From the NCBI GenBank assembly GCA_025267735.1, contig CM046299.1, forward strand, positions 20,172,232 through 20,236,231: 64,000 nucleotides of DNA. The letters run 5' to 3'. The number at the start of each line of letters is the position of its first letter. Position 1 is the first letter of the stretch. The position numbers and the translations under genes are program-made. This document shows, piece by piece, positions 45,073 through 56,843 of this stretch. The notes below the pieces were generated by a model. It saw only the letters and a list, made by a program, of their open reading frames with translations. It ran no database searches and had not been told where the DNA came from. This DNA is from Mactra quadrangularis. Taxonomy: Eukaryota; Mollusca; Bivalvia; Venerida; Mactridae.

Positions 45073-45711
45073 GAACTCCTTAAATATTATTTATACAATG
45101 TACTTTGTTCACATGTCATCTGATATTGATCGCGCGTATACTTCAGTATAATAATATAATGATAATGGACAATCATAATATCCTATCGTCGCGTTGAATA
45201 ATAACTTTAGATAAACCATTGAATATGATTAATAACTGTGGTAAAAGGCAATGACAGCTGTATGATCGAGTTTTCTTGTTTATATGAACTCTACATATTT
45301 ATACATTGTATTTTTATTGGCGTCTTGGTTTGAAGCACAACCCAGAATTGTCCTTACTGCTTACTGAATATTGCTAGACATCGCAACGTAAAATAAACTT
45401 CGTTGTTAAGAAGATAATTTTACTTTGAACGCAATATTGTAAAAATTGAATACGTTCACTTTCCTTTTTTATTTCATTAAAATAACATAAAAAAGTATGT
45501 ACTTTTCAAAAATCGCGATAAGAATTTGACCTCCGTTCTGCGTTAATTTGAAAGAAAAACGTTTAACTCGGCAATTTGTGAAACCTTTTAAACGTGAAAA
45601 CCCTGAATTCAGTGATGAAATGTACAATTTTTACGACTGACGAGATATTAAGATAATCGGAACAACATAATTGTACCCAACAACATTTGAGAAACATTTT
45701 AGTATCATTAG

Positions 45712-46073
45712 GGACTTTAGTCGGTTATCTTTCCCTGATAAAATCAGAAGCAATCCAGTTGGTAAGTAGGTACTTACAGTTGAAATCCTCGAACTTTATC
45801 ATTGAATTCCTATGTAAGGGTAACAAAATATTTCATCTTATATCTTTCTTGTTAATGAAGATATAAACAGAAGTGATAGAATTTAGATAGTTCTTTCACA
45901 TAAAAAAATAATTAGCTTGAATTTCAAACAAATTAATCTATATTCAAAAAAAGTTATTTAAATTTGAATTTGGCAAATCAACATTGAAAAGTAAGGGTGA
46001 AATCCGAGTAAACAAACTAATTAGACCTACCTATTTTGAAGAGTATACAAGGGGAAATAACTGACTAAAGTCC
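45712..46073. mobile_element. MITE-like inverted-repeat element
   Basis: Terminal inverted repeats GGACTTTAGTCGGTTATCTT (left) and the complement of GGACTTTAGTCAGTTATTT (right), 362 bp in total. No ORF or certain target duplication. Confidence 0.55.
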
Positions 46074-46520
46074 TTTATTATCATTGGCCTCAGACATTCA
46101 ATACTTTAAATATGTGTGTTTAATGTACTTGCATGCCTCTTTATAGCGCGAACCATTGTGACATCCATGAAGGGTACCAGAAAAACAAACAAGAAGCATG
46201 AAGGTATCTGCCGGCGAGCTTTTATCATTATCGGTGAACATAATATTTTTCTCCTTTTTTTCTCCCAGTAAAGTACCGACCCACCTTAAATTAGTACCTA
46301 TCACCGCGTCAATTTTGATGTTTTAGTATTTTGCACTAATGGAATTAAAAATTGATCCAGTAATCCACTCTCTCATTTAATTTTCTTGACTTCAAACCTA
46401 AAAAGCTCGCTGTTTCACTTAAGGGTTTTCGGGAGTTTTTTCTGTTGCAACCGCGTGGTGTGAGGCGAAAACACAAAGCAGTTAATAGCCAATTAAAATG
46501 CATGTAACTTTATATTGTGT
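46074..46520. other. Intergenic DNA, nothing recognised
   Basis: A 68-codon minus-strand ORF (46098-46304) has no family features. No repeat found. Confidence 0.35.
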
Positions 46521-46595
46521 CATTCTCGTACCCCCAAGGTTATCAATACTATGGAAGCTAGTATCAAGAATTTACTAGATTCTGGGTACAAGAAT
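46521..46595. repeat. Diverged palindrome of the CATTCTCGTACCC family
   Basis: CATTCTCGTACCCCCAAGG at the left and CTAGATTCTGGGTACAAGAA at the right, with AGCTAGTATC near the centre. Same family as 40238 and 40779, more mutated. Confidence 0.55.
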
Positions 46596-46779
46596 ATTTT
46601 GTGTATAGGATGTTGGTTAAACCTTTAATTGTTAATTCAGATTACGTTAATTTTGCATTCGATCAACGGAGGGAAGGTTTACGTACGGTACATAATGCAT
46701 TTCACTTTTTGCCATTACATAATCCCGTCTGAATGTTTGAGTCAGTTTTGGAAATACGCTGCTACATATTGAATTATGG

Positions 46780-46825
46780 GCTGCGAGGTTAATGGTTGGA
46801 TGGGTGACCACAGGGATTGTCGTTG
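46780..46825 (+). repeat. Short 5S rRNA-like fragment
   Basis: GTTAATGGTTGGATGGGTGA followed by CC resembles the box C part of 5S rRNA genes. The rest of a 5S gene is absent, so this is at most a fragment or part of a 5S-derived SINE. No function claimed. Confidence 0.3.
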
Positions 46826-47907
46826 GCTCGGTTTACGTTTCTCATACCTTTGACTAGCAAAATATTCGGTACACTTCGGTCATTCCCGTGCTAACACTGA
46901 TCGTCATTTTACGGAATCATCCGAGAGGTAGCCACGAATGATTTTCTAATCTTTTGAGTCCATGCGCGTTTTGTCCCCCAGTTAAATTTATGAAACATTA
47001 ATATACTAGCGGTACACTAGCGGTAAGCTTTCTGATTGGTTGAGAACCGTGAACGAAATTAATTCACGTGCGCTCTATTGATACCTAATACAATGGTGTA
47101 GACAATAGGTAAAATGTGTGAAATGTTTGTGTTGAAATTTCAAAGCTCGCACCTGTCAAGTCAGTGTTTGGATACTTTTATACAGGTAAGACATTTTGAT
47201 TTTTTTTAAATTTATTTGGAATTTATTTTGTTTAAAATGATTATTTATTAAATCTGTGTCGGTATGATATTATATACATTGTACGTGTGTCTCTGATACC
47301 AAATTTTCATTTATTTATGAAATGAATCTTGATCAATGTTGATCAACTTGCTGCAATTAAGAATCTGGTATTCAATTACGAGTCTGCCAATTAGCAAGTT
47401 GTTGTTGTTAAGATATTATACTGACATTTATGTATTTTTTATGATGATTATGGTGCATTTGTTCAGAAAAGTTTCTCGTCTGACTTGGTCGGCATAAGAC
47501 ATTGTTTTCTAGTGATCATCTTCACGATTTTAGATTTAGATACACACGGGTTAGCTGAAGATCTTGTTAAGTAACATTGTGGTTTGTTCCCATAATGCAG
47601 AGAAAACTGAATGTTTAATAAATTCAAAATATGTTTTATTATATGCTTGTTATTGTACCCACATGTGTCTTTAATGTACGTTCATATATATTTTAACTCA
47701 ATGTTTTGTCTTTTTCATGTATCATGTAGACTTCACTTTTCATCACCATATCATCTGATGTCTTATCAAACAACACAGATCTGATGGCTTTGTTATTGAT
47801 ACATACATGTACATGGTCTTATCAAACATAGAACTGAACATTGCATCTATCCTGCATTCTTTGGTAAGTAGAACTGTTTTTCAGTTTTTATTGTGTGACA
47901 TTTTGGT

Positions 47908-48203
47908 GTTTGTTGGGTTTAACGCTGTAGCAACACCTTGTATAGGTCATATTAGGGTGGCCAGTCAACCTACTCACTGTTCCTGGAAAGGCTAAATCTC
48001 TTGATTAAGCTGTTAAGCAACTACTTGGCGCATACTATCGTCAGTGACTGACAATTGCCTTAAATGATTTAGAATCAATATTGGAAAAATTACCATTGAA
48101 AATATTCATGACCAAGCATCATGAAAGTATGCCCTGACCGAGAATCGAAACAACAACCCCTCGATCAATAGACTTGCGTGTTACCAACTGAGCTAGCTGG
48201 GTG
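47908..48203 (-). mobile_element. tRNA-headed SINE, family 1 (minus strand)
   Basis: Complement of the family 1 tail (TGTTGGGTTTAACGCTGTAG) at the left, head (GAGCTAGCTGG) at the right. More diverged than the other copies; the tail A-run is short. Confidence 0.75.
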
Positions 48204-48493
48204 TATATAGTATTTTTTTCTTCAAAATGTAACAACTATTAGAAGTAGCTGGAATATCATAATATATAGTGCCATCCATAATTACCTATACAGTTCTGTA
48301 AAAATGTGATTTGTCTATGATTTTTACCTGTACTTGAGAAATTTAAGAACAAATTTGTTTGTACATGTACATGCTCAACAACTACTATCAAGTATTGTAT
48401 AATTCATCCTTCAATTGTTGAAATCTTGTGCATAAATGCAGCTTAAATTTGTTCTAACTGTTTTAATATAAAAAAACTTGTTTACTTGTGTAA

Positions 48494-48711
48494 GGCCACA
48501 ACAAGTTGATCATATGTTCTACAGATTTTTCTGGGAAAAGAATGGGGCGAGCGAGCAAAGATTTTTTTTTAAAGTCTTTATACACTTGCTTTTTATAACG
48601 GATTGACCAAATTTTTATAAGCGAGCAAGGAAATAAAAATATTTTTTGTAAAAACTGTCAAAATTAAGGTGTGAGCAAATCCGTAGAACATATGATCAAT
48701 TTGTTGTGGCC
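48494..48711. mobile_element. Tourist-type (PIF/Harbinger) MITE, 218 bp
   Basis: Terminal inverted repeats of 29 bp begin GGCCACAACAAGTTGATCAT at the left; the right differs by one base in that stretch. TAA is duplicated at both sides (48491-48493, 48712-48714), the target type of PIF/Harbinger elements. No coding sequence. About 55 bp of flank (AACTGTTTTAATATAAAAAA) is also repeated on both sides. Confidence 0.8.
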
Positions 48712-48774
48712 TAAATACAGCTGAAATATGTTATAACTGTTTTAATATAAAAAAAACTTGTTTACTAGTGTAAT

Positions 48775-51700
48775 GATAATTTTTGATGGCACTGTGTTTA
48801 GATGTAGCATAAGGGAAGAATTTGTCGAATTCAGTTTTATGATGTATTGTTTTATAATACAAATAAATAATACATTTAATTTAACTTTTTATTCAACTGC
48901 CTATAACAAAGTTTTGTTGTTTTCTTTTTTAAAAAAAAAGGTAACATTATTTTCTTTTTCTTTGCGGCCTATCAATCTAAAAAAATTATGATAACAGTAC
49001 AATTCATAATTCATTACATTTTGACTTAGTACCTTTTGGGTGGAATAAGTCAACAGTTCACTTGTTCTCGGACGTCATGTGGGAAAAGGTTAAATTGCCA
49101 CATATTAAAATGAGTTCAAACTAATTTTGGTTTTGAAAGGTAAGTCTTAGAACCAATCAAGTTAATACATACACATTGTTATAATATTATCTATAATGTA
49201 ATATTTCTTATGTTTGCAGGATGTTTACCATAAGATGTGGATGGAAGTAGTATGTTGTTTACTGTGCTGTTATATACCCATATGTATGAGCTCAACATAT
49301 AGAATAACAAGAAATGGTGAAACGCTCTACACGAGGAACTTGGGAAAGTTGAAAGAATGAAGAGAAGAAAAAAGCTAAGTTTATTTTATTTCATGTATTT
49401 CATACCATTATGTGTTTGGCAGTATTGTCCATTTTCCTAATCTGATGGTTCCATATTCCTGTTTTGTAATGATCTTGTCCAGAAAGTATTTATGATTTGT
49501 TAATTATCATTAATTTGATTAATTCAAAGATGATTTTTATGATCCCGAACCATCAAAGATTCTATATATACATTGTGTCTTGTATGGTTTTGGACCATGC
49601 GGGTCACCTTTGATTCTGTTTTATTGTTGTGTCAATGATACCTTACATGATAATAAAGTGTATTTACTCAAATTCATCTCTGGGGATTTCAATACATTTA
49701 TAGAAATTTTTACAAGGAAGGTTAGATGTAAAATTAATCTTTTTTCTTGGAATTTATCTTAAAAAGCCTATCTGCTTTAGTTCTACTTCTGTTAGAGTAA
49801 ACTTTTATTCAGATGGTATACTTTGTTATATTGTATGGATATCATTGGCTTTTTTTCTCAACTGTCAAATATGAATAATTTCACTGCGACCTCTTGTGTT
49901 TAATGTTTGTTGTCTTGAATTGTTGGATTCATACTTGATGTTTTAGATGGGGTAGAATATTGTTAAAGCTTTTATGTTTTAATGCCTGCTTGCTGTGTCA
50001 ATGTTTGCCTTCATATTTATAATAAGAAAACCTATTCAGTCATCGTGAAATTATTCAAATTTTACAGTTTAGAAAAACAAACTATACATGTACAAGTATG
50101 TATCCCCTGGTATCATTTTTGGAAATGTATCTTTTGTCTTTCATTTGTGGTTACATTCATTACTCTGTGGGTTTTGTATGTTTGTTGCATCACAACAGGA
50201 ACATTATTCTAGAATATACTGAAACACAGGTTGTCGGCACAGTCTCAGATCAGAAACACTTAGTATATAATAGTATTTTTGATTTGGAACCATGCAGGTT
50301 GCCTGAGTTATGAAATATCTCTAATATTGTTACCCATGTTTATTGGTGTTAATGAAAGGGAGATAATCCATTTGTTTTCATCTTATACAGCCTATTTAAC
50401 AATTTCAAAAAGCAACTTGACTTTTTTAAACATTTTTTAAACTTTTATTGTTATTCAGATTATGGTCAATATTTATTTTTGTAAGCAATTTCTTTATTCT
50501 ACAGTTTGATAATGAATTGTCATTTTCATTTTTGTCTTGTGAAATCATTTTTGTTGTTTCTTAAAGCGTTGATCACATTCTTAGAAAAAGTAATAAACAT
50601 TTGTACATAATTTTGTCTTTTTAATTTTTATTTTTAACAAACTGTACTTTCTAATATACCTACATATAAGTAAGTAAATATGATTTTTATTTTTCAATTC
50701 AAGAAATTGTTCATTTCATTTTTAATTAAATATTTTTTACAATTCTATTAGTGTGGCTAGGATATCTAAATCTATCTAATGAAATATTTATGTGTCAGTG
50801 CAAAACTAGTCTAACTTCATGTAAATAAATGAGAAAGTAGACTTGTTTTTTGCGCTGATCCATCAATATTTCGTGCATTTTATGCTGTTATCATTTATGT
50901 TTTCATTATAGTCTTTCTCCAGGTCTCAGGTGCTGTGTTTTTCCATGTTTTTTTAAAATACTTTTTTTGCAAGACACTTTTGCAATGAAATTTTGTAAAA
51001 TGAAAACTTTTTTTGTACTTTTGGCAAAAAACTGTGAATGGTCTTTATGATAATACTTACATGGGAAAACATGGACATTTGATTTCTGGATATTGTCTAT
51101 TGAAAATTCATTCTAGAATAATGTTCTTGTCGAGTTGTACAAGCATCAATTTTAAGTCTTGGATTATGGGATAGATTATGAGACTGCAAGGTTTGTGGAA
51201 TCTGGATATACTGGAAGTTGGTTGTGAGCCCAAGCCCCGGACGTACCGTTGATGTCACTAAGCAAGGTTGGGTGGAGTGTCGTCTGATTAGAGGGGTCAT
51301 ACGTAATGTTCCTGTTATCTTGTATTGGCTGGTAAATTTTAATACCTTAGATCTGAACAGTGTTGGTGATGTTTGTAGGGATGGTAGGGAGTTGTGTGTA
51401 TGGGGGATGGAAGGGTAGGTGTGTATGGGATGGTTGGGCTGATTCATGTTGTGGGTGGGGTGAGAAATGGTGTTATCTGAAAGTATCTGAGAAAGGCTGG
51501 TGGGTATTCCCTGATTTTGTGCTAACAGGAGTTTGTAATGTTGTACAGTGAGTTGAATACAAAGAGTGACTGTACAGGGGATGATCCAAAATTAGAACGA
51601 AGTTTCATAGTCAATGTGTTTATTTGAATACACAACTCAGTTCAGTTCTTAGTTTGTACAGAAACAAACACTTGTTTACAAAAACTCATTAACTACATCG

Positions 51701-52145
51701 GTTGGACATAGTACTGTAATGAATGGACTTTCAGTATCTACCAGGACTGTGTATCTCAAGTCAAGATGTGATGCCATTCAGATCATGATACAGTATTCCT
51801 GATACAATATGTTTCATGATATATGTAAACAATATTTAACTTGGTCTCAATAAACTTTCATATTGGTAATATGGGATAAACTTGCCAAACCAGTGAATCT
51901 TAGAATAAATCTTTTTGGTTTACAAAGTTGGCTGACAATTAGCATCCAATTGTAAACATTTAACAAATATGCATCAAGGGCAAGTTCAACCTTGTTTATT
52001 AATACATGCAAAAATCCAATGAAAATTTTATGATTAGAGTAGTGATAGGTTATTTATCAGAGTTCACAATGTAGATGTTCATGAGACAGTCTGTATTTAT
52101 TTATCTGCTCCTATGAAATCATTACCCTTGTATTGTTTGTGAATA
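48775..52145. other. T-rich non-coding DNA, no gene recognised
   Basis: Strongly T-rich on the plus strand, with scattered short ORFs (49580, 49982, 51097-51447, 51218) lacking recognisable domains. It could be intron or UTR of a plus-strand gene: possible splice signals are a donor CAG/GTAAGA at 47186 and an acceptor TTTGCAG at about 49219. No coding exon can be supported. Confidence 0.35.
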
Positions 52146-52149
52146 TTAA

Positions 52150-52238
52150 CCCCGAACTGATGACTACATTACACGGTAGTTGCACACGCTTTGTTTACTT
52201 ACCACGTTTTACCGTGAAAGATATTTATCAGTTCGGGG
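52150..52238. mobile_element. piggyBac-type MITE, 89 bp
   Basis: CCCCGAACTGAT at the left and its exact complement ATCAGTTCGGGG at the right, with TTAA on both sides (52146-52149, 52239-52242). An inner pair CACGGTA / TACCGTG is also inverted. TTAA duplications are the mark of piggyBac elements. Confidence 0.75.
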
Positions 52239-52242
52239 TTAA

Positions 52243-54219
52243 ATAAATCGCATAATAGTAAGAATAACTTTCAAATTATCAAATATTTAGGCATTTTGTT
52301 TATTTTTACGTTTATTTATTTTGGTGTTTCATATGAATTCTTCAAAATATTCTTGATTCCAAACAGAAAGTTTATTTCATTTTACTAATTGGTCATTTAT
52401 ATTGCAATTTAATGAGCCTTTTTGTTCTGTAATATGGTTTAGCAATACATCAATTTGACAATGCAGCCCTAGTATTATAGCAGTACTTTTCATTTGTTAC
52501 TGAATTCAACTTGTGAATTAGATGAATTCATTGTTTTGATTATATAAACATGTTTTTCTTGAGACTTTACCTTCAGTCTGTCGGCATTATTGGAGCATTA
52601 ATTTATTGTAGATATTGGTATGAATATTTGTAAGCATGCAGCATGCTACATTTACTTGAATAATTGGCTCTTAAATGCTATCAAAGTTTAGAAATTGAAG
52701 TTTTTGTGAAGAAAATGCATTAAGCTAAGAGTTTCTATGGTTGACTAGCCTCACTGTTGGATACGTTAAGGAGGAGCCATACAGTTTGTGTCTAGTCTGT
52801 TGCTTCCAATATTTGAAGAGACAACTCTTTGAACACCCCTTACCAAATCATTTCTGTCTAATGTTACTGCTATTCTCATATTGTCACTGTTGAGTCGAAT
52901 CCTCTTAACTTTACCTTTTGGAATTGAAGTTACGAGGTTTTGACTCAAGAATGACAGTATGACTGTGTTCATGGTAAACTTATATGATATTGGTGTACAT
53001 GCGATCCCCACTGTTTGCATGAAAAGATCGTACTCATGTATTATCTTTAATGCATTTTCTTCTTAGAGTCACATAGTTCTGATAATTTTGGATCATCCCT
53101 TGTACAGTATATCTATGAGGAGTGTTATGGTTTCATGACAAGCTGTTTATTGTCATTTATTGACAATTTGTTCTGATCCCTTGGTCAGTTACAATTGTAA
53201 CTGTGTACTGCACAGGTGACAGATCCAAATATTCCTTATTTCAGTTTACAGAGATAATTCTCTATATATACTATAATAAGGAAAATTTGGGTTTGTCACT
53301 CACCTGTGATATACTGACTTGTATACTTCAAGTATCTAAGAGTATAAAGCTGTTTGTGTATGTATGTTGTGTAGGTATGTTGTGTATGTATGTAAAAACA
53401 TATTTTTAGCAGTATGTTCATATGCTGCAATGTCATTTTGAAATTTATTTGGCATATTAAACCATGCACAGCAACAGCAACAAATACAGTCTTGCTTTTA
53501 GTAGTAATTTGACTTGTACCACAGGTACCAGGAACAATTTTTACCATATTTATGCATTATATAGAATGTAATGAATAAGTTGGGTAAACATAATACCTGG
53601 CACCTGTGAATGATTTTTTGATACTCTGAAATTTGCTTTTGAAATGCGGAATCAGACTTTTGTATTGATGTGAAATGTAGATTATAATATATCTCATCTA
53701 GATATATGACCTCTTAGGTCAGTCTAAGAAATTAGTATATGAAAGGGGTTGTCCGAACAGGTTGATTTAGCATCAAACACTTTCTCTTGTTAGTAAAATA
53801 TTTGTTGCCAGAAATTTTGGTTGTCGGAATTAAAAAGGTGTTGTTCTGGGCAAGGACCCTTGTTCTAGGCAACTGGAAACCCACTTATTTCGTAGACTGT
53901 TTGGTACTGAATGTATTAAGAGATTATGATACTTATGGTACTAAGTGGGTATTGATGTAATGCTGGTGCATATTAACCTGAGACAGTCTTATACATGTGG
54001 GGCTTAGCTTTTTGTGTATAAATTAGTGACTGTTTTCCTTTTCATAGGCTCAATTAACTAAAGTTTATCTCAGAAGTTTTTGGTAATTAAAATTTCAAAT
54101 TAATGAAATAGGGTAAACTTTCATTAATTATTGAAAATTTAAATATGAATTTGAAACCATCAAATTGAATTTGAATTGAATTTGAATTTAAATTTAATCA
54201 GATAAAATAAAATAAAATT
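52243..54219. other. Non-coding DNA, no gene recognised
   Basis: Continues the T-rich tract. The ORF at 52766-53020 (minus, 84 codons) has no identifiable domain. GTATGTTGTGTAGGTATGTT repeats near 53360. Confidence 0.35.
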
Positions 54220-54516
54220 TATTGGTATGTGGTCTAAGATGTTGAATCATGATCTTTTTATTATTTTCTGTTGTGAGTTTGATATTGCTTGAATCATAAA
54301 TTGTTTATCTGTTAGGACTTACTTTAGTTTCATTTAAAAAATGCTTGACTTTCTTTTTTTTGCATACTAAACAAGAACAGTTTACCTCATTTGATATGTT
54401 GGAGTGTTGCCAGTGTTTCCTGGCTGGTATGTTAGAAGCATCAAACTCACAATTTAAAAGAACCATAAGATCATGATTCAGCAGTTTCAACCTCTTTATC
54501 AATGAAATCTTGTTAG
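54220..54516. mobile_element. Short inverted-repeat element
   Basis: GTTGAATCATGATCTTTTTA and GTGAGTTTGAT at the left are answered in reverse at the right (ATCAAACTCAC, AAGATCATGATTCAGC). It is a shorter relative of the foldback element at 55981-56843; both share TGATATGTTGGAGTG. Confidence 0.6.
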
Positions 54517-55198
54517 TTATTGAGTGTATTAATACTAAAGAAATTTCAAATTAATAAGATATTATAAAATTTTCATATTCTGTAGGAATTTCAAAATAGC
54601 AATCATTATAAAACTCTTATAAATGTAAGATAATTGATAAAGCATAATTTCATGACTTACAGTATTTTTTAATTAATAAAATGTTATTAAAACTAAAGGA
54701 ACCAACCTATGATGTTAGTAATTATAGGACATGCTATAATTTACTGTTGACAGTTTTTAGACTTTCCGTGATTTTGCTTACCGTAAGTTTCTACAAGTCG
54801 AAAACTATTGACAATTCAAATGCCTGACCAGTTTAACCTGAGGAGTGATACACGTGTCTCTGATTTACTACTCAGTTTTTTATTTTTAGGCTATAAAAGT
54901 GCATGTAGTTCTGTCATTCAACTCACATGTCTTTGTTTCAGTTTTACTGACAAGTATAAGCGTATGAATGGGCGGAGTCAAATCTCGTTAATACCCTTAG
55001 CAGTAGTATTTTGCCAGTTATACTGGATAGAATAAACACTTTGCAGATATTTTTTGCCCTGCTCAGTTCGTACTTGAATCTAATGTGTAAGTAATAATCA
55101 TTAGAATGAATTTGTTAGGTTTCAATGTACAAGGAAGTCTTTCTATATTGCAATACTTAGAGTCTTCGAGTTCATTTCATCACATGTGATGTTAAGAA

Positions 55199-55665
55199 TA
55201 GTTTGTGTATTGGGTTTGGAAAAAGAAAGTTGGATTGGGTGCTAGGTATCTAAGAAACTCTTCAATTGGGTTTGGAAGCCAATAAATGGGTGGGGTGCTT
55301 GATATCTTAAAAACTCTTCAATTGGGTTTGAAAGAGGAGAGATGGATGGGGTGCTAGGTATCTAAGAAACTCTTAAATTGGATTGGAACGAGGAGCGATG
55401 GGTTAGGTGCTAGGTATCTAAGAAACACCTAAAGTGGGCCTGGACTAGGAGAGATTGGTTGGATACTGTGTATCTAGGAAACACTGCAATCGGGCTCGAA
55501 CGTGTTAGAATGAGAAGCGATGGGTTAGGTGCCAGGTATCTAAGAAACATATCAATTGGGCTTGGACGAGGGGAGATGGGTGGCATGTTAGGTATCTTAG
55601 AATCTCTTCAATTAGGTTTTGAGGAGGAAAGATGAATGGGGTGTTTTGATATCTACGAAACTGTT
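55199..55665. repeat. Diverged tandem repeat, about 58 bp, eight copies
   Basis: A unit with GGTGCTAGGTATCTAAGAAA and CTTCAATTGGGTTTGGA recurs about every 55-62 bp with many substitutions. It is an old minisatellite with no steady reading frame. Confidence 0.75.
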
Positions 55666-55980
55666 CAAAACTGCATCTTGACACAACTGTCTATTTTGCT
55701 TGTTTGTATAAATTTAGCTCATATTATACATGTATGTTGAAGTCTCAATCAATGATCTTACGGAATTTACAGAATTAAATTCTTGGAAAAAAGCCAATAG
55801 AATTTACCAAAATCAATTAAAAACTTACACTACTAGCTGTAAACATTCTGGGTGCATAGTAACTGTTGTCTAATGGTATAGCATATTTCATTGGCTTCTT
55901 CTAGAAATACTCAAATAATGAACTTAATTTAAGTTTATTTGTGTGGTACTGAATGCTTGTAGTTGGTTTAATGGTCTGAC

Positions 55981-56843
55981 TTGACCAGGTCTCAAACTCT
56001 GTGCCGAGTTTGAGTATTTTCAATACACTCAGTTACTTTCAAGATTTCATTGGTCAAGTGGTCTAAGATACTGGATCATGATCTTTAGATCCTTCTCTGC
56101 TGTGTGTTTGATATAGACCGAATCATTTAGTTTTTTTGTAATAGGAATGTTTGCTTAGGTTTCAGTTTTTCTTCTAAAAATATACTTTATCAGCCTCCTT
56201 TTTTTGCATACTAAACAAGGTCAATTTACCTCATTTGATATGTTGGAGTGGTAATGTGGGCATTGATTGACCATAGACATTGGATTGTCTATGGTTTTGC
56301 CTCTTACTTTCTGATAGCTACCTATATATCTTTTGAGGGTTGCACAGTTTTTTTTGGTGTGTTATGTTAGATAAATAGCATTTACTTAAGGTTTTTTGCA
56401 TTGTATTTTTTGTATTTTGTGGAATCAAATTATGGTCAAAATACCCCATTTGATATGTTGGAGTGGTAACGTGGGCATTGATTGCCCATAGACATTGGAT
56501 TGTCTATGGTTTTGCCTCTTACTTTCTGATAGCTACCTGTATATCTTTTGGGAAGTGCACAGTTTTTTTTGCCAGGAAGATGCATTTAGTTAGGATATTT
56601 CATTTTGTAATATTAGGTAGAAGTCAAACTTTTAGATTCCACATATTTTCCGTTTGTCTTTTTTTTTGATATCATTTAGTTATATGTTTCATGGCTGGTA
56701 TGTTAGAAGCATCAAACTCCCAGCAGAGAAGGACCAAAACGTCATGATTCAGCAGATTCAACCACTTGATCAATGAAATCTTGTTAGTTATCAAGTGTAT
56801 CAAAAATACTTAAACTTGGCAAAGAGTTTGAGTCCTGGTCAAG
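55981..56843. mobile_element. Foldback element with about 125-bp inverted arms
   Basis: The left arm runs from TTGACCAGGTCTCAAACTCT to about 56110; the right arm is about 56700-56843, ending CCTGGTCAAG. Inside, a roughly 95-bp block (ATTTGATATGTTGGAGTGGT, then GACATTGGATTGTCTATGG) is directly repeated at 56237 and 56451. No transposase. Confidence 0.7.

Noticed and set aside
46098..46304. 68-codon minus-strand ORF
   Set aside because: No motif or codon bias and no neighbour exon.
51097..51447. 116-codon minus-strand ORF
   Set aside because: Low-complexity His/Thr/Pro content from G-rich plus-strand sequence; no domain.
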